Below, piece after piece: positions 1-7,425 of a stretch of 64,000 bases of DNA. How positions within the stretch are numbered: position 1 is the first letter of the stretch; each line of letters opens with the position of its first letter. The notes under the pieces were generated by a model. The model did no database searches. It was not told the DNA's origin and worked only from the letters and a program-made list of their open reading frames with translations. The position numbers and the translations under genes are program-made. The DNA comes from Methylobacterium sp. J-077 (lineage in GTDB: Bacteria > Pseudomonadota > Alphaproteobacteria > Rhizobiales > Beijerinckiaceae): contig NZ_JAKSYJ010000083.1 in assembly GCF_022829365.1 (NCBI RefSeq), positions 1-64,000 of the forward strand. Reading direction: 5' to 3'.

Positions 1-253
1 GGCTGCGGTCGCGGAAGGTGGCGGTGGTGCCGGTGGTGGCGTAGGGGGCCGGGATGCCGAAGACCGAGCTGTTGGAGCGGCTGCTGGCGTCGAAGGCGTG
101 TCCGGCGTTGATGCCGAAGTAGGCGCCGGTCCAGGTGAACACCGGCACCGGGGTGAACACCGGCGGCGGCGCGGCGCGGCGGGGCAGGTCGGCGGCGGCA
201 GCCGCGCCGGTCAGGGCGGTAAAGGCGGCCAGGGAGGCGATGAGCTTGGTCAT
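1..253 (-). CDS. Outer-membrane beta-barrel protein, 5' part only
   Basis: The reading frame starts at an ATG at 253-251 and runs off the left edge of the window, giving 84 codons. The first 21 residues form a signal peptide (MTKLIASLAAFTALTGAAAAA) typical of an exported protein. A proline-rich linker follows and then WTGAYFGINAG, the usual first beta-strand of the Omp25/31-like opacity or porin-type outer-membrane proteins of Hyphomicrobiales. It probably resides in the outer membrane with a structural or adhesin role; the substrate cannot be stated from this fragment. No strong Shine-Dalgarno sequence precedes the start. Confidence 0.7.
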   Translation of the reverse strand, partial: MTKLIASLAAFTALTGAAAAADLPRRAAPPPVFTPVPVFTWTGAYFGINAGHAFDASSRSNSSVFGIPAPYATTGTTATFRDRS

Positions 254-590
254 GAGGGGTAATCCAGGGCGTGAAATCTGACGCTATGACTACCAATCCG
301 TCGGCGAGAAAGCTGTAGTTTTACGGACACACCGCCCAGCCGCGACGCAGGACATCATAGTAAACTACCGGTAAATATATAGCGTGCTCCGATCACCATT
401 CGGGGAATACTGGGCCGAGCGCGACAACTCTGACGCCGGGCATCGGTTGCGGCGGCACCGGCGATTGCGGAACACCTGTGGCCGATCGGCGACAGGGCTG
501 CCGGGGTCGCCCGCAACGCCGATGTAACCGCCCGACTCGCCGCGCGTTCATGGGACACCAAGCCCTGAGGGGCGATTCGACGGAGGCCTC
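254..590. other. Intergenic region between divergent genes
   Basis: No convincing gene is visible here. The stretch 275-400 is AT-richer than its surroundings and lies between a leftward outer-membrane protein gene and a rightward secreted-protein gene, so promoters for both are expected in it. I could not define -35/-10 boxes with confidence. Confidence 0.5.
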
Positions 591-851
591 ATGCGCGCAT
601 TCCTCACCGGCGCCGCTCTGCTGGTTCTCGCGACCGCCGGCGCGGGAGCCCAACCCTACGACGATCGGCGGCCGCCGCCGCCGTCCGGCGAGGATCTCGA
701 TCGGCCGCCGCCGCCACCGCATCGGGTCCGGCCCCCACCGCCCGATGCCGACGATGACGGAATGCCGCCGCCGGGGCGCCGGGGACCGCCGCCGCCGGAT
801 GACGACGATGATGATGATGACGGACCGCCGCCGCGGTCGGATCGTCTTTGA
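591..851 (+). CDS. Small secreted proline/aspartate-rich protein
   Basis: This 86-residue protein begins with a clear signal peptide (MRAFLTGAALLVLATAGAGA, cleavage after about residue 20). The mature part is almost entirely low-complexity: clusters of four to five prolines alternate with arginine-rich and aspartate-rich stretches, including one run of eight Asp. A GGAGG-like ribosome site sits just before the ATG. I recognise no domain. The composition suggests a disordered periplasmic or extracytoplasmic protein, and the Asp run could bind cations, but that is a guess. Poly-Pro tracts imply dependence on EF-P during translation. Confidence 0.6.
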   Translation: MRAFLTGAALLVLATAGAGAQPYDDRRPPPPSGEDLDRPPPPPHRVRPPPPDADDDGMPPPGRRGPPPPDDDDDDDDGPPPRSDRL

Positions 852-974
852 CGCCTGCTGTTAGGCGCGCACATCCGCAATCGCTCCGCGGCAGGCGTTC
901 GCATTCCGTACCCCTGTGACCCGGCTGCGGCAGTCGTCCGCCGGGGCCTCTGCTAGACAGGTCGGCGTCCCCGG

Positions 975-1148
975 ATGCCGCTCATGTCCACTCGACCGCT
1001 CCTTCGTCGTGTTGCCCTGGTCCTGGTGCTGCTGGGCGGCCTGTTGGCTCTGGCGGACCTCGTCGCCCGCAGGGAGCTGAGGCAGGCGGCCGACGAGTCC
1101 TTCGGGCGAAGCGGCGCCATCGCCCATACGGCCGAGGCCACGGAGTAG
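975..1148 (+). CDS. Small single-pass membrane protein
   Basis: This short frame of 57 codons has two in-frame ATGs, at 975 and 984. It has an N-terminal hydrophobic helix (VALVLVLLGGLLALADLVA) after a basic leader and a polar C-terminal tail. The arrangement fits a signal-anchor membrane peptide. No family is recognised and no strong ribosome site decides between the starts. It lies just upstream of a minus-strand terminator. The evidence is the hydrophobic pattern and high-GC codon bias only, so this may be a chance frame. Confidence 0.4.
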   Translation: MPLMSTRPLLRRVALVLVLLGGLLALADLVARRELRQAADESFGRSGAIAHTAEATE

Positions 1149-1595
1149 GCGCGCGCCAGCCGACGGGCCGGGACAAAAAAGGCCACCCCCGAAGGAGCGG
1201 CCCGAAGTCTTGGGAGGAGACACCCTTGGGAAGGGCGGCAGGCCCGCGACGCCGTCGCGATCCTGCGTGGTCGACTTAAGGGCGACGAATACGGCCGACA
1301 ACCACCCGGAACGTGTCGGCGCGTGCATAAGGGGGAGAGCGGTTTCCCCGCAGGTGCGCTTCCACACCACAGCTTGCACATTCTGGCTTCCACACCCCGG
1401 CTTGGCACGGCGGCCGAATCCCGACGGGATTGCCGGTGCCGGGGCGAGGATCCCGGTTCCGTTCGCGATGCCGCCCTGGCCCGGCGTCGAGCCCGCATCA
1501 GAACCAAATGCCGCGATCCGCCGTTGATGCTGGCGGCACCGATCGCGCGACGATCGGTGCCGTGCCTCGCCACGCTCACCGACTTCGAATTTCCG
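1149..1595. other. Gene-poor stretch with a minus-strand terminator
   Basis: Long overlapping frames exist on both strands because of the high GC content, but none has a convincing start or composition. The only clear signal is a minus-strand terminator hairpin at 1174-1202. An 11-base direct repeat (GCTTCCACACC on the plus strand) occurs twice near 1359-1398. A small RNA transcribed leftward and ending at the terminator is possible. Confidence 0.4.
1174..1202 (-). terminator. Intrinsic terminator, leftward
   Basis: Read on the minus strand, a 9-bp GC-rich stem (GGCCGCTCC with GGGGTGGCC, two G-U pairs) closes a TTCG tetraloop and is followed by six T residues. This is a textbook rho-independent terminator. 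No minus-strand protein gene clearly ends here, so it may terminate a small RNA from the 1.2-1.45 kb region. Confidence 0.6.
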
Positions 1596-1883
1596 ATGGA
1601 CCGTCCGCGCCGCGTGGGCCTGCCCTGGTACGCCCCGGAGCACTACGAGGCGCTGCGCGCCGGCCTCGCCGACGGGGCGAAGCTGCCGCCGCATTACGAG
1701 ACCTGGCGGATCGCCACCGAGCAGATGGAGCGCGAGGTGCAGCGCAGCGGCGTCGAGATCGTGCGCGTGCCGATCGAGCCCGATGCCTTCGCCGCCTGGT
1801 GTGCCCGCACCGGGGTCGCGGGCGACGGCCCCGGGCGAGCCCGGTACGCAGCTGAGGCCGTGGCGGCGACCGGCCCGGCCTGA
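1596..1883 (+). CDS. Conserved hypothetical protein (95 aa)
   Basis: The frame is open further upstream, but protein-like composition begins at the ATG at 1596 (MDRPRRVGLPWYAPEHYEAL). The product is soluble, with aromatic residues and regular acidic/basic helices (ALRAGLADGAKLPPHYETW; ATEQMEREVQRSGVEIVRVP) and no signal peptide or membrane segment. I do not recognise a named domain. It resembles small cytoplasmic orphan proteins common in Methylobacterium. The C-terminal third, rich in Ala/Gly, ends next to a decayed permease fragment, so the tail may have been altered by the rearrangement that left that fragment. Confidence 0.6.
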   Translation: MDRPRRVGLPWYAPEHYEALRAGLADGAKLPPHYETWRIATEQMEREVQRSGVEIVRVPIEPDAFAAWCARTGVAGDGPGRARYAAEAVAATGPA

Positions 1884-1896
1884 GATCGGCCGCGGA

Positions 1897-2067
1897 TCAG
1901 AGCAGGACGACCAACGCCAAGCCGGCGGTCATCAGGACGGCCCCGTGGATCTGCCGCAGGCTTGCCGGATGCACGGCGAAGCCGACCCGTCCGTGATTGT
2001 CGGGCACGATCGGGGCGGCCACGCCCACCGAGACGATGATGCCGAGGAACGACGCGGCACCGATCCT
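1897..2067 (-). pseudogene. 3' remnant of a YdcZ/DUF606-type permease gene
   Basis: Read on the minus strand this stretch encodes about 56 residues, starting RIGAASFLGIIVSVGV and ending VLMTAGLALVVLL plus stop. It aligns without gaps to the last third of the intact permease at 3846-4289 (QIGAAPFLGLLVTSGV ... VLMVVGVALVAAF). The membrane-helix pattern is kept, but there is no start and no upstream half: homology breaks off exactly where the neighbouring DUF6894 gene ends. It is therefore a truncated paralogue left by duplication and deletion, not a functional gene. Confidence 0.75.
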
Positions 2068-2287
2068 ATGTCTTGATCGGCAGACGCCTGAGCACGGCCC
2101 CGGCCTCGTCTTTCACGATCAAGGTCCAGGCCTCGTCGGGATCGGCGGCGGTCAATTCATCGGCCATCTCGCGGATCACGCTCCGGGCCTCCGCCACGGC
2201 TTCCTCCGCGCTGTCGGCCTCGACGCCTTCCGCGTCACGGATCGATTCCTTGCCGTTCTCGATGTCGAAGTAGAAGCGTTCAGGCAC
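2066..2287 (-). CDS. DUF6894-family small protein
   Basis: This 73-residue protein begins MPERFYFDIENGKESIRDAEG and continues with EADSAEEAVAEARSVIREMADE. That is the pattern of DUF6894: an aromatic FYFD strand, a D-x-G turn and an amphipathic Ala/Glu helix. These proteins are abundant and multicopy in Methylobacterium and related Hyphomicrobiales. Their role is unknown, with a stress or regulatory function only suspected. No signal peptide is present, so it is presumably cytoplasmic. Its stop codon abuts the decayed permease fragment downstream. Confidence 0.75.
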   Translation of the reverse strand: MPERFYFDIENGKESIRDAEGVEADSAEEAVAEARSVIREMADELTAADPDEAWTLIVKDEAGAVLRRLPIKT

Positions 2288-2863
2288 CGGGCACGTCCCC
2301 CTGATCGACGCCCTCCCGGGAGGGTTGATGAATTCGGCTACGTAGTGCGAACCGACGCAGCAGCATTCAAAAACAACGATAAACCTTAAAATATCTCAAA
2401 CCTGAATTGGATGGGCGAGTTGCAATTATGTCGAGATTTTGGCGAGACGATCCATTAAAGCTATTGGCGATCGCCTTCCGAACCAAGGCCTTAAGGCCCG
2501 CTGAGGTGGCGCTCCTTGCTTGGGGCACTTGCCATGTCGACGTGTGACAAACCGGACTCCGGACAGAGAACCGAAGCGGCATCAGACAGTAGAGACAAGC
2601 TTCGTAACCACATTCGACGCATACTTCTGTGTATCAAGACCCAATCCGGGCAGAACAAACCGGCGCCGTGAACGGGGTGCCGCGAGGCGTCATCCGGCGA
2701 ACGACTTTGGCCGGATGACACAGAGACCGGGTCGGTCCGCCCCGCGGCGGCGCGTGAACGCGGTCATACCGCGACGCTTTGCGGCACAACGTCCTTTCGG
2801 TCGGCGGCCAGCTGTGGCGCGCCTGCGCTGGCGCGGATCGCTGCCGGACGGCATCGTCGCCGC
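2288..2863. other. Intergenic stretch without a supported gene
   Basis: Base composition drops to clearly AT-richer between about 2350 and 2640, unlike the flanks. Several frames exist on both strands but none has a good start or a protein-like pattern. A short inverted repeat (CCTCCCGGGAGG) lies near 2309. The stretch may hold promoters or a decayed transferred segment; nothing is identifiable. Confidence 0.4.
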
Positions 2864-3121
2864 ATGGTGAAGCCCGGAACCCCGACCTGCGAAGTCTCCG
2901 TCGAGGGGGCCTGGGTGGCCATGACGGTCGACGAGGCGCAGGCCCGCCATCGCGATGCCCTCAAGCGCTGCCCGGCCTGCTTCGGACGGCTGATGATCCA
3001 GGGCGGCTACACGGCGGTGCGGCGCGCGTCGCTGTCGCATTTTCGCGTGCACGATGGCTGCCCGCTGATCCCGCGGCACTACAAAGGCGAGCCGAAACGC
3101 CACCCGGCGGCGATCGATTAG
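2864..3121 (+). CDS. Small protein with possible zinc site
   Basis: This 85-residue soluble protein begins MVKPGTPTCEVSVEGAWVAM. It has a C-x2-C pair at residues 36-39 (CPAC) followed by H59, H63 and C66, an arrangement that could coordinate zinc. The N-terminal third carries a T-x-x-E-A motif (MTVDEAQARH). The family is not recognised; similar short Cys/His proteins are common orphans in this group. The start is the ATG at 2864; the upstream frame is open but of poor composition. A dispersed repeat follows about 50 bases downstream. Confidence 0.55.
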   Translation: MVKPGTPTCEVSVEGAWVAMTVDEAQARHRDALKRCPACFGRLMIQGGYTAVRRASLSHFRVHDGCPLIPRHYKGEPKRHPAAID

Positions 3122-3169
3122 GGCGTGCTGTTCCGTGAACCCGCGGACCGGCCGCGACACAGCATGAAA

Positions 3170-3284
3170 GTCCTGGGCTTCCAAAGGGCTCGGCCCTTCG
3201 GCGGGGTTCAGGGGCGAAGGCCTCGAGCGCCGGAGCGACGCTCTATCCTGCACCCGCACAGGGTCGAAGACTTTTCGAAATCCT
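3170..3284. repeat. Dispersed GC-rich palindromic repeat, copy 1
   Basis: This segment has the blocks CCAAAGGGCTCGGCCCTTCGGCGGGGTTC, CCTGCACCCGCA and GGTCGAAGACTTTTC in that order. The same blocks recur with variation at 10784-10900 and in part at 34565-34613. It is intergenic, lies next to gene ends and contains short hairpins, as expected of a REP-like family that may mark or stabilise transcript ends. Confidence 0.65.
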
Positions 3285-3287
3285 GAC

Positions 3288-3590
3288 TCAGCGCTGGACC
3301 GCCTCGATGTCGTCCTCGAAGATCGAATCGGGCTGGCAGGCGTGCCAGTCCTTTTTCTCGTCTGTCTGGCCCTTGCGCCCCCAGCAATAGCCGGCCTGGG
3401 CCAGACGCCCGCTCAAGCGGTCGCGGAGCCGGCACTGCTCCCGGATGACAGCCGGATCGCCCGAGCCCTCGCAGCCGAGCGCGGCCTTCTCCTCCGCGGC
3501 CAGCAGTTCGGGAATGGTCGGCGGATTCTGCTGCGCCCTCGCCCCACCGGCGGCGGCGACGAGGGCTAGGGCGGCGAGGGCGATGCGCAT
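3288..3590 (-). CDS. Secreted cysteine-containing hypothetical protein
   Basis: The product has 100 residues from the ATG at 3590, chosen because a clean signal peptide starts there (MRIALAALALVAAAGGARAQ); the longer upstream frame has no such pattern. The mature protein is polar and predicted helical (TIPELLAAEEKAALGCEG). Four cysteines spaced along it, in the contexts GCEG, QCRL, YCWG and ACQP, could form two disulphides in the periplasm. No family is recognised. It precedes a tiny membrane protein gene on the same strand. Confidence 0.6.
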   Translation of the reverse strand: MRIALAALALVAAAGGARAQQNPPTIPELLAAEEKAALGCEGSGDPAVIREQCRLRDRLSGRLAQAGYCWGRKGQTDEKKDWHACQPDSIFEDDIEAVQR

Positions 3591-3637
3591 CCGGGCAGGA
3601 TAGAGGCAGGAGCGGGCGTGTCGAGGCGGCGAGCGCG

Positions 3638-3724
3638 CTATCGCCCGCGCAGGAAGAAGAACCAGATCAGGATCAGGACGGGGATCGGTACCCCGATCAG
3701 CCACAGCAATCCACCCGTCAGCAT
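3638..3724 (-). CDS. 28-residue membrane peptide
   Basis: A very short frame with a strong ribosome site (AGGAGAA, seven bases before ATG 3724) encodes MLTGGLLWLIGVPIPVLILI plus a WFFFLRGR end. It is one hydrophobic helix with a Pro hinge and a basic tail, which places it in the inner membrane with the C-terminus inside. Tiny proteins of this kind are often missed by annotation and recur in Hyphomicrobiales; the function is unknown. The ribosome site and the helix pattern together support it. Confidence 0.65.
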   Translation of the reverse strand: MLTGGLLWLIGVPIPVLILIWFFFLRGR

Positions 3725-3845
3725 CGCGTTCTCCTGGAGCGTATGAAGGCCAACCCCGCGCAAGTGAGGGTGTTCCGCGAGCGCGTTCCGGGGGCGCCGG
3801 CCGTCGCGGGCAGCGATCGGCGAGGCCCCTGCGGGTGTCCCGCCG

Positions 3846-4289
3846 TCAGAAGGCGGCGACGAGGGCCACGCCGACGACCATCAGGACACCGCCGAGGATC
3901 CGCCACAGGCTGGCGGCGTGGCGCTCGAAACCGACCCAGCCGAAATGGTCGAGCACGATCGAGGTGACCACGCCCGAGGTGACGAGCAGGCCGAGGAACG
4001 GCGCCGCCCCGATCTGACGCGCCACGACGAACTGCGCCAGGATGATGCCGCCGCCCAGGATCCCGCCGAACCACGCCCACCAGGGCATCGCCAGCGCCTG
4101 CGCCGCCGTCGGCCAGGCGAGCTTGCCGGAGAGGAGGCCGACCACGAGGATGCAGGTGGCGGTCCCGGCCGCCACCACGAGGCCGGCGGTCAGCGATTCG
4201 GCCAAGCCCTTCGAGAGCGCCCCGTTCTGCCCCGCCTGGACGGCGTTGGCGACGCCGGCCAGGAGCACGAAGCCGTAGAGGTACCACAT
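3846..4289 (-). CDS. YdcZ/DUF606-family inner-membrane transporter
   Basis: The product has 147 residues from ATG 4289; a GTG at 4313 would add eight. It has five predicted membrane helices: LYGFVLLAGVANAVQAG at the start, GLVVAAGTATCILVVGLL, MPWWAWFGGILGGGI, PFLGLLVTSGVVTSIVL and LGGVLMVVGVALVAAF at the end. The pattern and the Q-A-G-x-N-x-x-L motif after helix 1 match the YdcZ half-size DMT transporters, which work as dimers; the substrate is unknown. A truncated paralogue of its C-terminal third lies at 1897-2067. Confidence 0.75.
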   Translation of the reverse strand: MWYLYGFVLLAGVANAVQAGQNGALSKGLAESLTAGLVVAAGTATCILVVGLLSGKLAWPTAAQALAMPWWAWFGGILGGGIILAQFVVARQIGAAPFLGLLVTSGVVTSIVLDHFGWVGFERHAASLWRILGGVLMVVGVALVAAF

Positions 4290-4430
4290 GGCGGGGATCT
4301 CGATCTGTAACACCGGGTCGATGGGGCGGTCGGGACGGGGACGTCACACGACCGTCAGGGGGGTTCGCGTCCCGCTGCGACGACCTGCGCGCGTGCGCAA
4401 TCACCTTCGGGGACGAGGCTCCAAAGGGCG

Positions 4431-4694
4431 TCAGGCTTTCGGCGCGGCGGCGTCCATGCGTTCGGCCAATTCCTGAACAACCTCCTGAACCAGGGGCGGC
4501 CAGGGCACGTCGTTGTCCTGAAGCAGCCGGGCGGCGCTCACCAGCGCAGTGAGCTGTTCGCTCGAGATCGAGCGTCCCATGATCTGCGAGGCCAGCATCT
4601 GCTCCGCCAGCGCCGAGGCGAGGCGCAGAACCTCCGGCATCCTGGCCGCCTTGGGATCCGTCTCCACGTCGATTCCGGGGTCCATGTCGGTCAT
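4431..4694 (-). CDS. Conserved hypothetical helical protein
   Basis: The product is 87 residues, soluble, beginning MTDMDPGIDVETDPKAARMP. It is nearly all helix: VLRLASALAEQMLASQIMGR, then SSEQLTALVSAARLLQDND and LVQEVVQELAERMDAA. There is no signal peptide or membrane segment. The pattern suggests a small helical bundle or partner-binding protein. I do not recognise a family. Codon usage matches the chromosome. It is read leftward and separated from its neighbours by over 140 bases, so it is probably a single-gene unit. Confidence 0.6.
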   Translation of the reverse strand: MTDMDPGIDVETDPKAARMPEVLRLASALAEQMLASQIMGRSISSEQLTALVSAARLLQDNDVPWPPLVQEVVQELAERMDAAAPKA

Positions 4695-5071
4695 GTCAGG
4701 TCCCCCGGCTCCCGGACGCGCGCCGCCGAGAGGGATACCGCTCGGCAGCTTGGGTGTTCCACGACCGACGCAGGGTCACGGCCAATTACAATCACTCCGC
4801 ACGCGGGTCGAAAGCAAATCTCGCAGAATACCCGACGATCTTGGGTCGAAAACCAGTGATCGACCGATCGTCGAAGCGGCCGACGTGTCGGCCCTCCACC
4901 ACACTTCTGCCGAGGGCCTTATGCCGGACCTGCCGGCCCCGGGCCGACGATTGGCCTGTCGAGGGACCCGGACAGGCGGGCGGCCGAACTCGGTTCCGGT
5001 CGGCGATCGGGGCCGCGATCCGATCCGCCGCCCGATCCTGGCCGCCCCGGTCTCGTGAAGTCCGGGGCGCG
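4695..5071. other. Intergenic stretch
   Basis: No gene is supported between the hypothetical gene ending its upstream side at 4694 and the DUF3618-type gene. Frames on both strands are GC-driven shadows. The part around 4780-4860 is somewhat AT-richer and may carry the promoter of the leftward gene at 4431-4694. Confidence 0.4.
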
Positions 5072-5491
5072 CTACTTCGTGATCCGCACCGAGACGGGAT
5101 CGCTCCCGGGAAAGCTCTCCTCCAGAGCCTCGTCGAGCCGCTCCTCCATCCGGTCCGGCTGGTTCTCCGCGAGACCCCGATCCGACGCCGCCGCAGGGGC
5201 GCCGGCCGGGATCGCCACGGAACGCCGACGCGCCGATGCCGACCGGAACACGTCGTAGACAAGCAGGCCGAGCCCAGCCGCGATCAGCAGGGTCGGCACC
5301 GGGTTCACGCGCAGATCGGCGACGAAGCGCTCGACCACCTCGCCGGCGGCCTGCCCCGACCGTTTGAGGTCGGCCAGATCCCGGGGCATGCCGGGACCCT
5401 GGAAGCGGGATTGCAGATCGCCCAGCGTGCGATCCAGGCGCCCGCGGCTCGCCTCCACGTCCTGTTCGAGTTCATCCGCCGCGTTGCTCAT
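5072..5491 (-). CDS. DUF3618-type membrane-anchored protein
   Basis: This 139-residue protein begins MSNAADELEQDVEASRGRLD, with the charged helix R-x-x-L-D-x-T-L-x-x-L-Q-x-R usual for DUF3618. A single membrane helix (PVPTLLIAAGLGLLVYDVF) is near residues 64-82. The tail ends LDEALEESFPGSDPVSVRIT, a short conserved C-terminal motif seen in several alphaproteobacterial envelope and stress proteins. It probably sits in the inner membrane with the N-terminal helix in the cytoplasm. Its start overlaps the upstream gene's stop by four bases, so the two are translationally coupled. The function is unknown. Confidence 0.7.
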   Translation of the reverse strand: MSNAADELEQDVEASRGRLDRTLGDLQSRFQGPGMPRDLADLKRSGQAAGEVVERFVADLRVNPVPTLLIAAGLGLLVYDVFRSASARRRSVAIPAGAPAAASDRGLAENQPDRMEERLDEALEESFPGSDPVSVRITK

Positions 5492-5949
5492 GGTGTCCTG
5501 CCTTCCGTCGGAGCATCATTCGGCAGGACGTCGACCGGAACCAGGGCCCGGGAGCGCGGGACCGGCCGGATCCCGGGCGCGGTGATCAGCCGGTAGAGCG
5601 CGAAGCCCGCCAGCATGGCGGCGGCCGCCGTCAGGGCCGGCCGGCGCCGGGCCGCGGCCCGGACCTCGTCGTACATCTCGCCGAAGGAGCGGCGGGATAT
5701 GTCCTCGGCCAGACCATCGACGCCGAGCGCGGCCTGATCGAAGAACGCCTTCAACTGCGGCAGCCCGTCGAAGCCGGCGCCCGTCTCTCGGATGGCGTCG
5801 CCGACATCCGAGACCACCCGCGCCGCGTCGGCCCTGCGCTTGCCGGTGTAGCCGTGCGCCTGCTCGCGCAGGGCTTCGGTGAAGCCCCGAGCCTCGCTCC
5901 GGTCCGGGCCGGACGCGGTCGGGCCTCGATCCTGGGCACCGTTCCGCAT
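5488..5949 (-). CDS. Membrane protein coupled to DUF3618 gene
   Basis: The product has 153 residues from ATG 5949, preceded by a good GGAGGAAC ribosome site; the longer frame to 6177 lacks one. The N-terminal half is a long amphipathic helix (ARVVSDVGDAIRETGAGFDG, then LKAFFDQAALGVDGLAEDI). A membrane helix (PALTAAAAMLAGFALYRLI) follows near residues 101-119. This matches the partner proteins that accompany DUF3618 or DUF883-like genes in nutrient- and stress-responsive operons of this group. The four-base overlap with the downstream gene indicates joint action at the inner membrane, by inference. Confidence 0.65.
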   Translation of the reverse strand: MRNGAQDRGPTASGPDRSEARGFTEALREQAHGYTGKRRADAARVVSDVGDAIRETGAGFDGLPQLKAFFDQAALGVDGLAEDISRRSFGEMYDEVRAAARRRPALTAAAAMLAGFALYRLITAPGIRPVPRSRALVPVDVLPNDAPTEGRTP

Positions 5950-6204
5950 CAGGCTGTTCCTCCCGGGCCGCTCCCGTCTGGAGGAACTGGAGGCGCCGCA
6001 TCCAGTTCCGCAGCCCGCCGAGGGGGGCGGAGCCTGCGGTGTCGCGGAAGGCGCTGCCGGCACCCGGCCGGCTGCGCCAATTCCAGCATAGCGCGCGCCC
6101 GGTTTCAACAAAGCACCGCGGGCCGGACTTGATTTTAACGCTCCGTTAACCAATGCAGACAGTTTAGTCGGATCCAAGGTCTACCGGCAGGGAGAGGACG
6201 CCCC

Positions 6205-6714
6205 GTGAGCGAGCTGCAGCGGCTTCTGAACGATCCGCGCTTCCGCAGCGCCGACAAGTCGAAGCGCGAGCCGAGTGCCGCCCCCGAGGTCAATCTCGGC
6301 AACGTCCTGCGCGTCGTCTCGTCGCTGAACGAGCAGGCCCCACTGCCGACGCCGCAATCGTCGCCGCAGGATTGGGATGCGCTGATCCACCGGGTCCAGG
6401 CGGCGGCCCGCCAGGCGCGCGAGATCGAGGCGCAGGCCCGCGAGCGCGAGGAGCGCATCGAGCACGTACTGGAGCGGGTCCGCGACGACATCACCGCCTC
6501 GAACGAGCGCGCGCGGATCGCCGAAGTCCAGGCGCGGGACGCGCAGGTCCGCGCCGAGGCACAGGTCCTGGCCGCCGAAGAGCGCGCGAAGGCTGCCGAG
6601 GCCCGCGCCCGGGCGGCGGAGGATCGCGCGCGTCACGCCGAAGAGTGGCTGGCCCGGGTCCAGGACGCGATCATGTCCGAGTTCTCGGACCTGACCGACC
6701 AGGCTGCGGCATGA
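6205..6714 (+). CDS. Coiled-coil protein, first of a tandem pair
   Basis: The product has 169 residues. The first 55 are polar and probably disordered. From about residue 60 to 155 a continuous Ala/Arg/Glu heptad pattern (ARQAREIEAQAREREERIEH; AAEARARAAEDRARHAEEWL) predicts a long coiled coil. It ends WLARVQDAIMSEFSDLTDQA. The neighbouring downstream gene encodes a paralogue with the same closing motif, and the two overlap by four bases, so they may form a hetero-oligomer. No catalytic or membrane feature is seen, and no role can be assigned. Confidence 0.65.
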   Translation: MSELQRLLNDPRFRSADKSKREPSAAPEVNLGNVLRVVSSLNEQAPLPTPQSSPQDWDALIHRVQAAARQAREIEAQAREREERIEHVLERVRDDITASNERARIAEVQARDAQVRAEAQVLAAEERAKAAEARARAAEDRARHAEEWLARVQDAIMSEFSDLTDQAAA

Positions 6715-7157
6715 GCGGTTCGGCCCGGGCGACGGCGGCGCCGCCGGAGAGCGACCCGGTGGACCGGGTGGTCGCGCTGTTCTCCGGGGCCGACGGCACC
6801 GCGCCTGCCGCTGCCGAGGACGAGGATTGGTCGGCCTCCCTGCTGGCGGTCCGGGGCGTCGCGGCCCGGGTTCGCGAGATGCAGAAGCGCGCGCGGGACT
6901 CGGTCCGGGAGGCGCAGCGCACGGTGCGCGAGGCGGACGCGACGGCGCGGGCGGCCGAGGACTGGGCCCGCCATGCCGAGGCGACGATGCGCGAGGCGGT
7001 CGCCCGGGCGGAGCGCGCCGAGGAGCAGGTCCGCCTGGCAGCCGAGCGGGCCGACCGGGCGGAAGCCCGCGCCACCGAGGCCCATATGTGGCTGCGGCGC
7101 ATGCACGAATGCATGGTGAGCGAGTTCGGCACGCTCGCCGAGCCGGGCCGGCTCTGA
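6711..7157 (+). CDS. Coiled-coil protein, second of a tandem pair
   Basis: The product has 148 residues from the ATG at 6711, which overlaps the preceding stop by four bases. After a short acidic leader (VDRVVALFSGADGTAPAAAE), residues 45-135 form a coiled coil rich in Ala, Arg and Glu. The C-terminus WLRRMHECMVSEFGTLAEPG parallels WLARVQDAIMSEFSDLTDQA of the upstream gene, so the pair arose by duplication. Coupled translation suggests the two chains are made in equal amounts. Cellular role unknown. Confidence 0.65.
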   Translation: MSGSARATAAPPESDPVDRVVALFSGADGTAPAAAEDEDWSASLLAVRGVAARVREMQKRARDSVREAQRTVREADATARAAEDWARHAEATMREAVARAERAEEQVRLAAERADRAEARATEAHMWLRRMHECMVSEFGTLAEPGRL

Positions 7158-7173
7158 CGCCGGCCGACCGCCT

Positions 7174-7425
7174 TCACGCGGCGGCCGGGGCAGCCACCAC
7201 GTCGACCGCGTGCTGCGCCCAGGCATAGGGCTCGATATGGCCGTGATACACGGCGATCTCGAGCTGCAGGACCCGGACGCACTCCTCGGACAGCTCCGTC
7301 AGGATGTCGAAGCCGTCCTCGTCGATCGCGGACCGGACCGATACAAACGGGCGATCTTCTTCGTAGGTGACCAGCACTTCCTGCTCGGCATAGGGATCGA
7401 GCGGGTTAATACAATAATGGGCCGG
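7174..7425 (-). CDS. Conserved hypothetical protein (83 aa)
   Basis: The start at ATG 7425 is chosen for its AGGAG ribosome site; a start at 7455 would add ten residues. The protein begins MPAHYCINPLDPYAEQEVLV and continues with an acidic, aromatic-rich soluble domain (DILTELSEECVRVLQLEIAV, then YHGHIEPYAWAQHAVD). It has no signal peptide. I recognise no family; the composition looks like a small folded cytoplasmic domain. It converges with the coiled-coil pair, the gap between the two stops being 16 bases. Confidence 0.6.
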   Translation of the reverse strand, partial: PAHYCINPLDPYAEQEVLVTYEEDRPFVSVRSAIDEDGFDILTELSEECVRVLQLEIAVYHGHIEPYAWAQHAVDVVAAPAAA

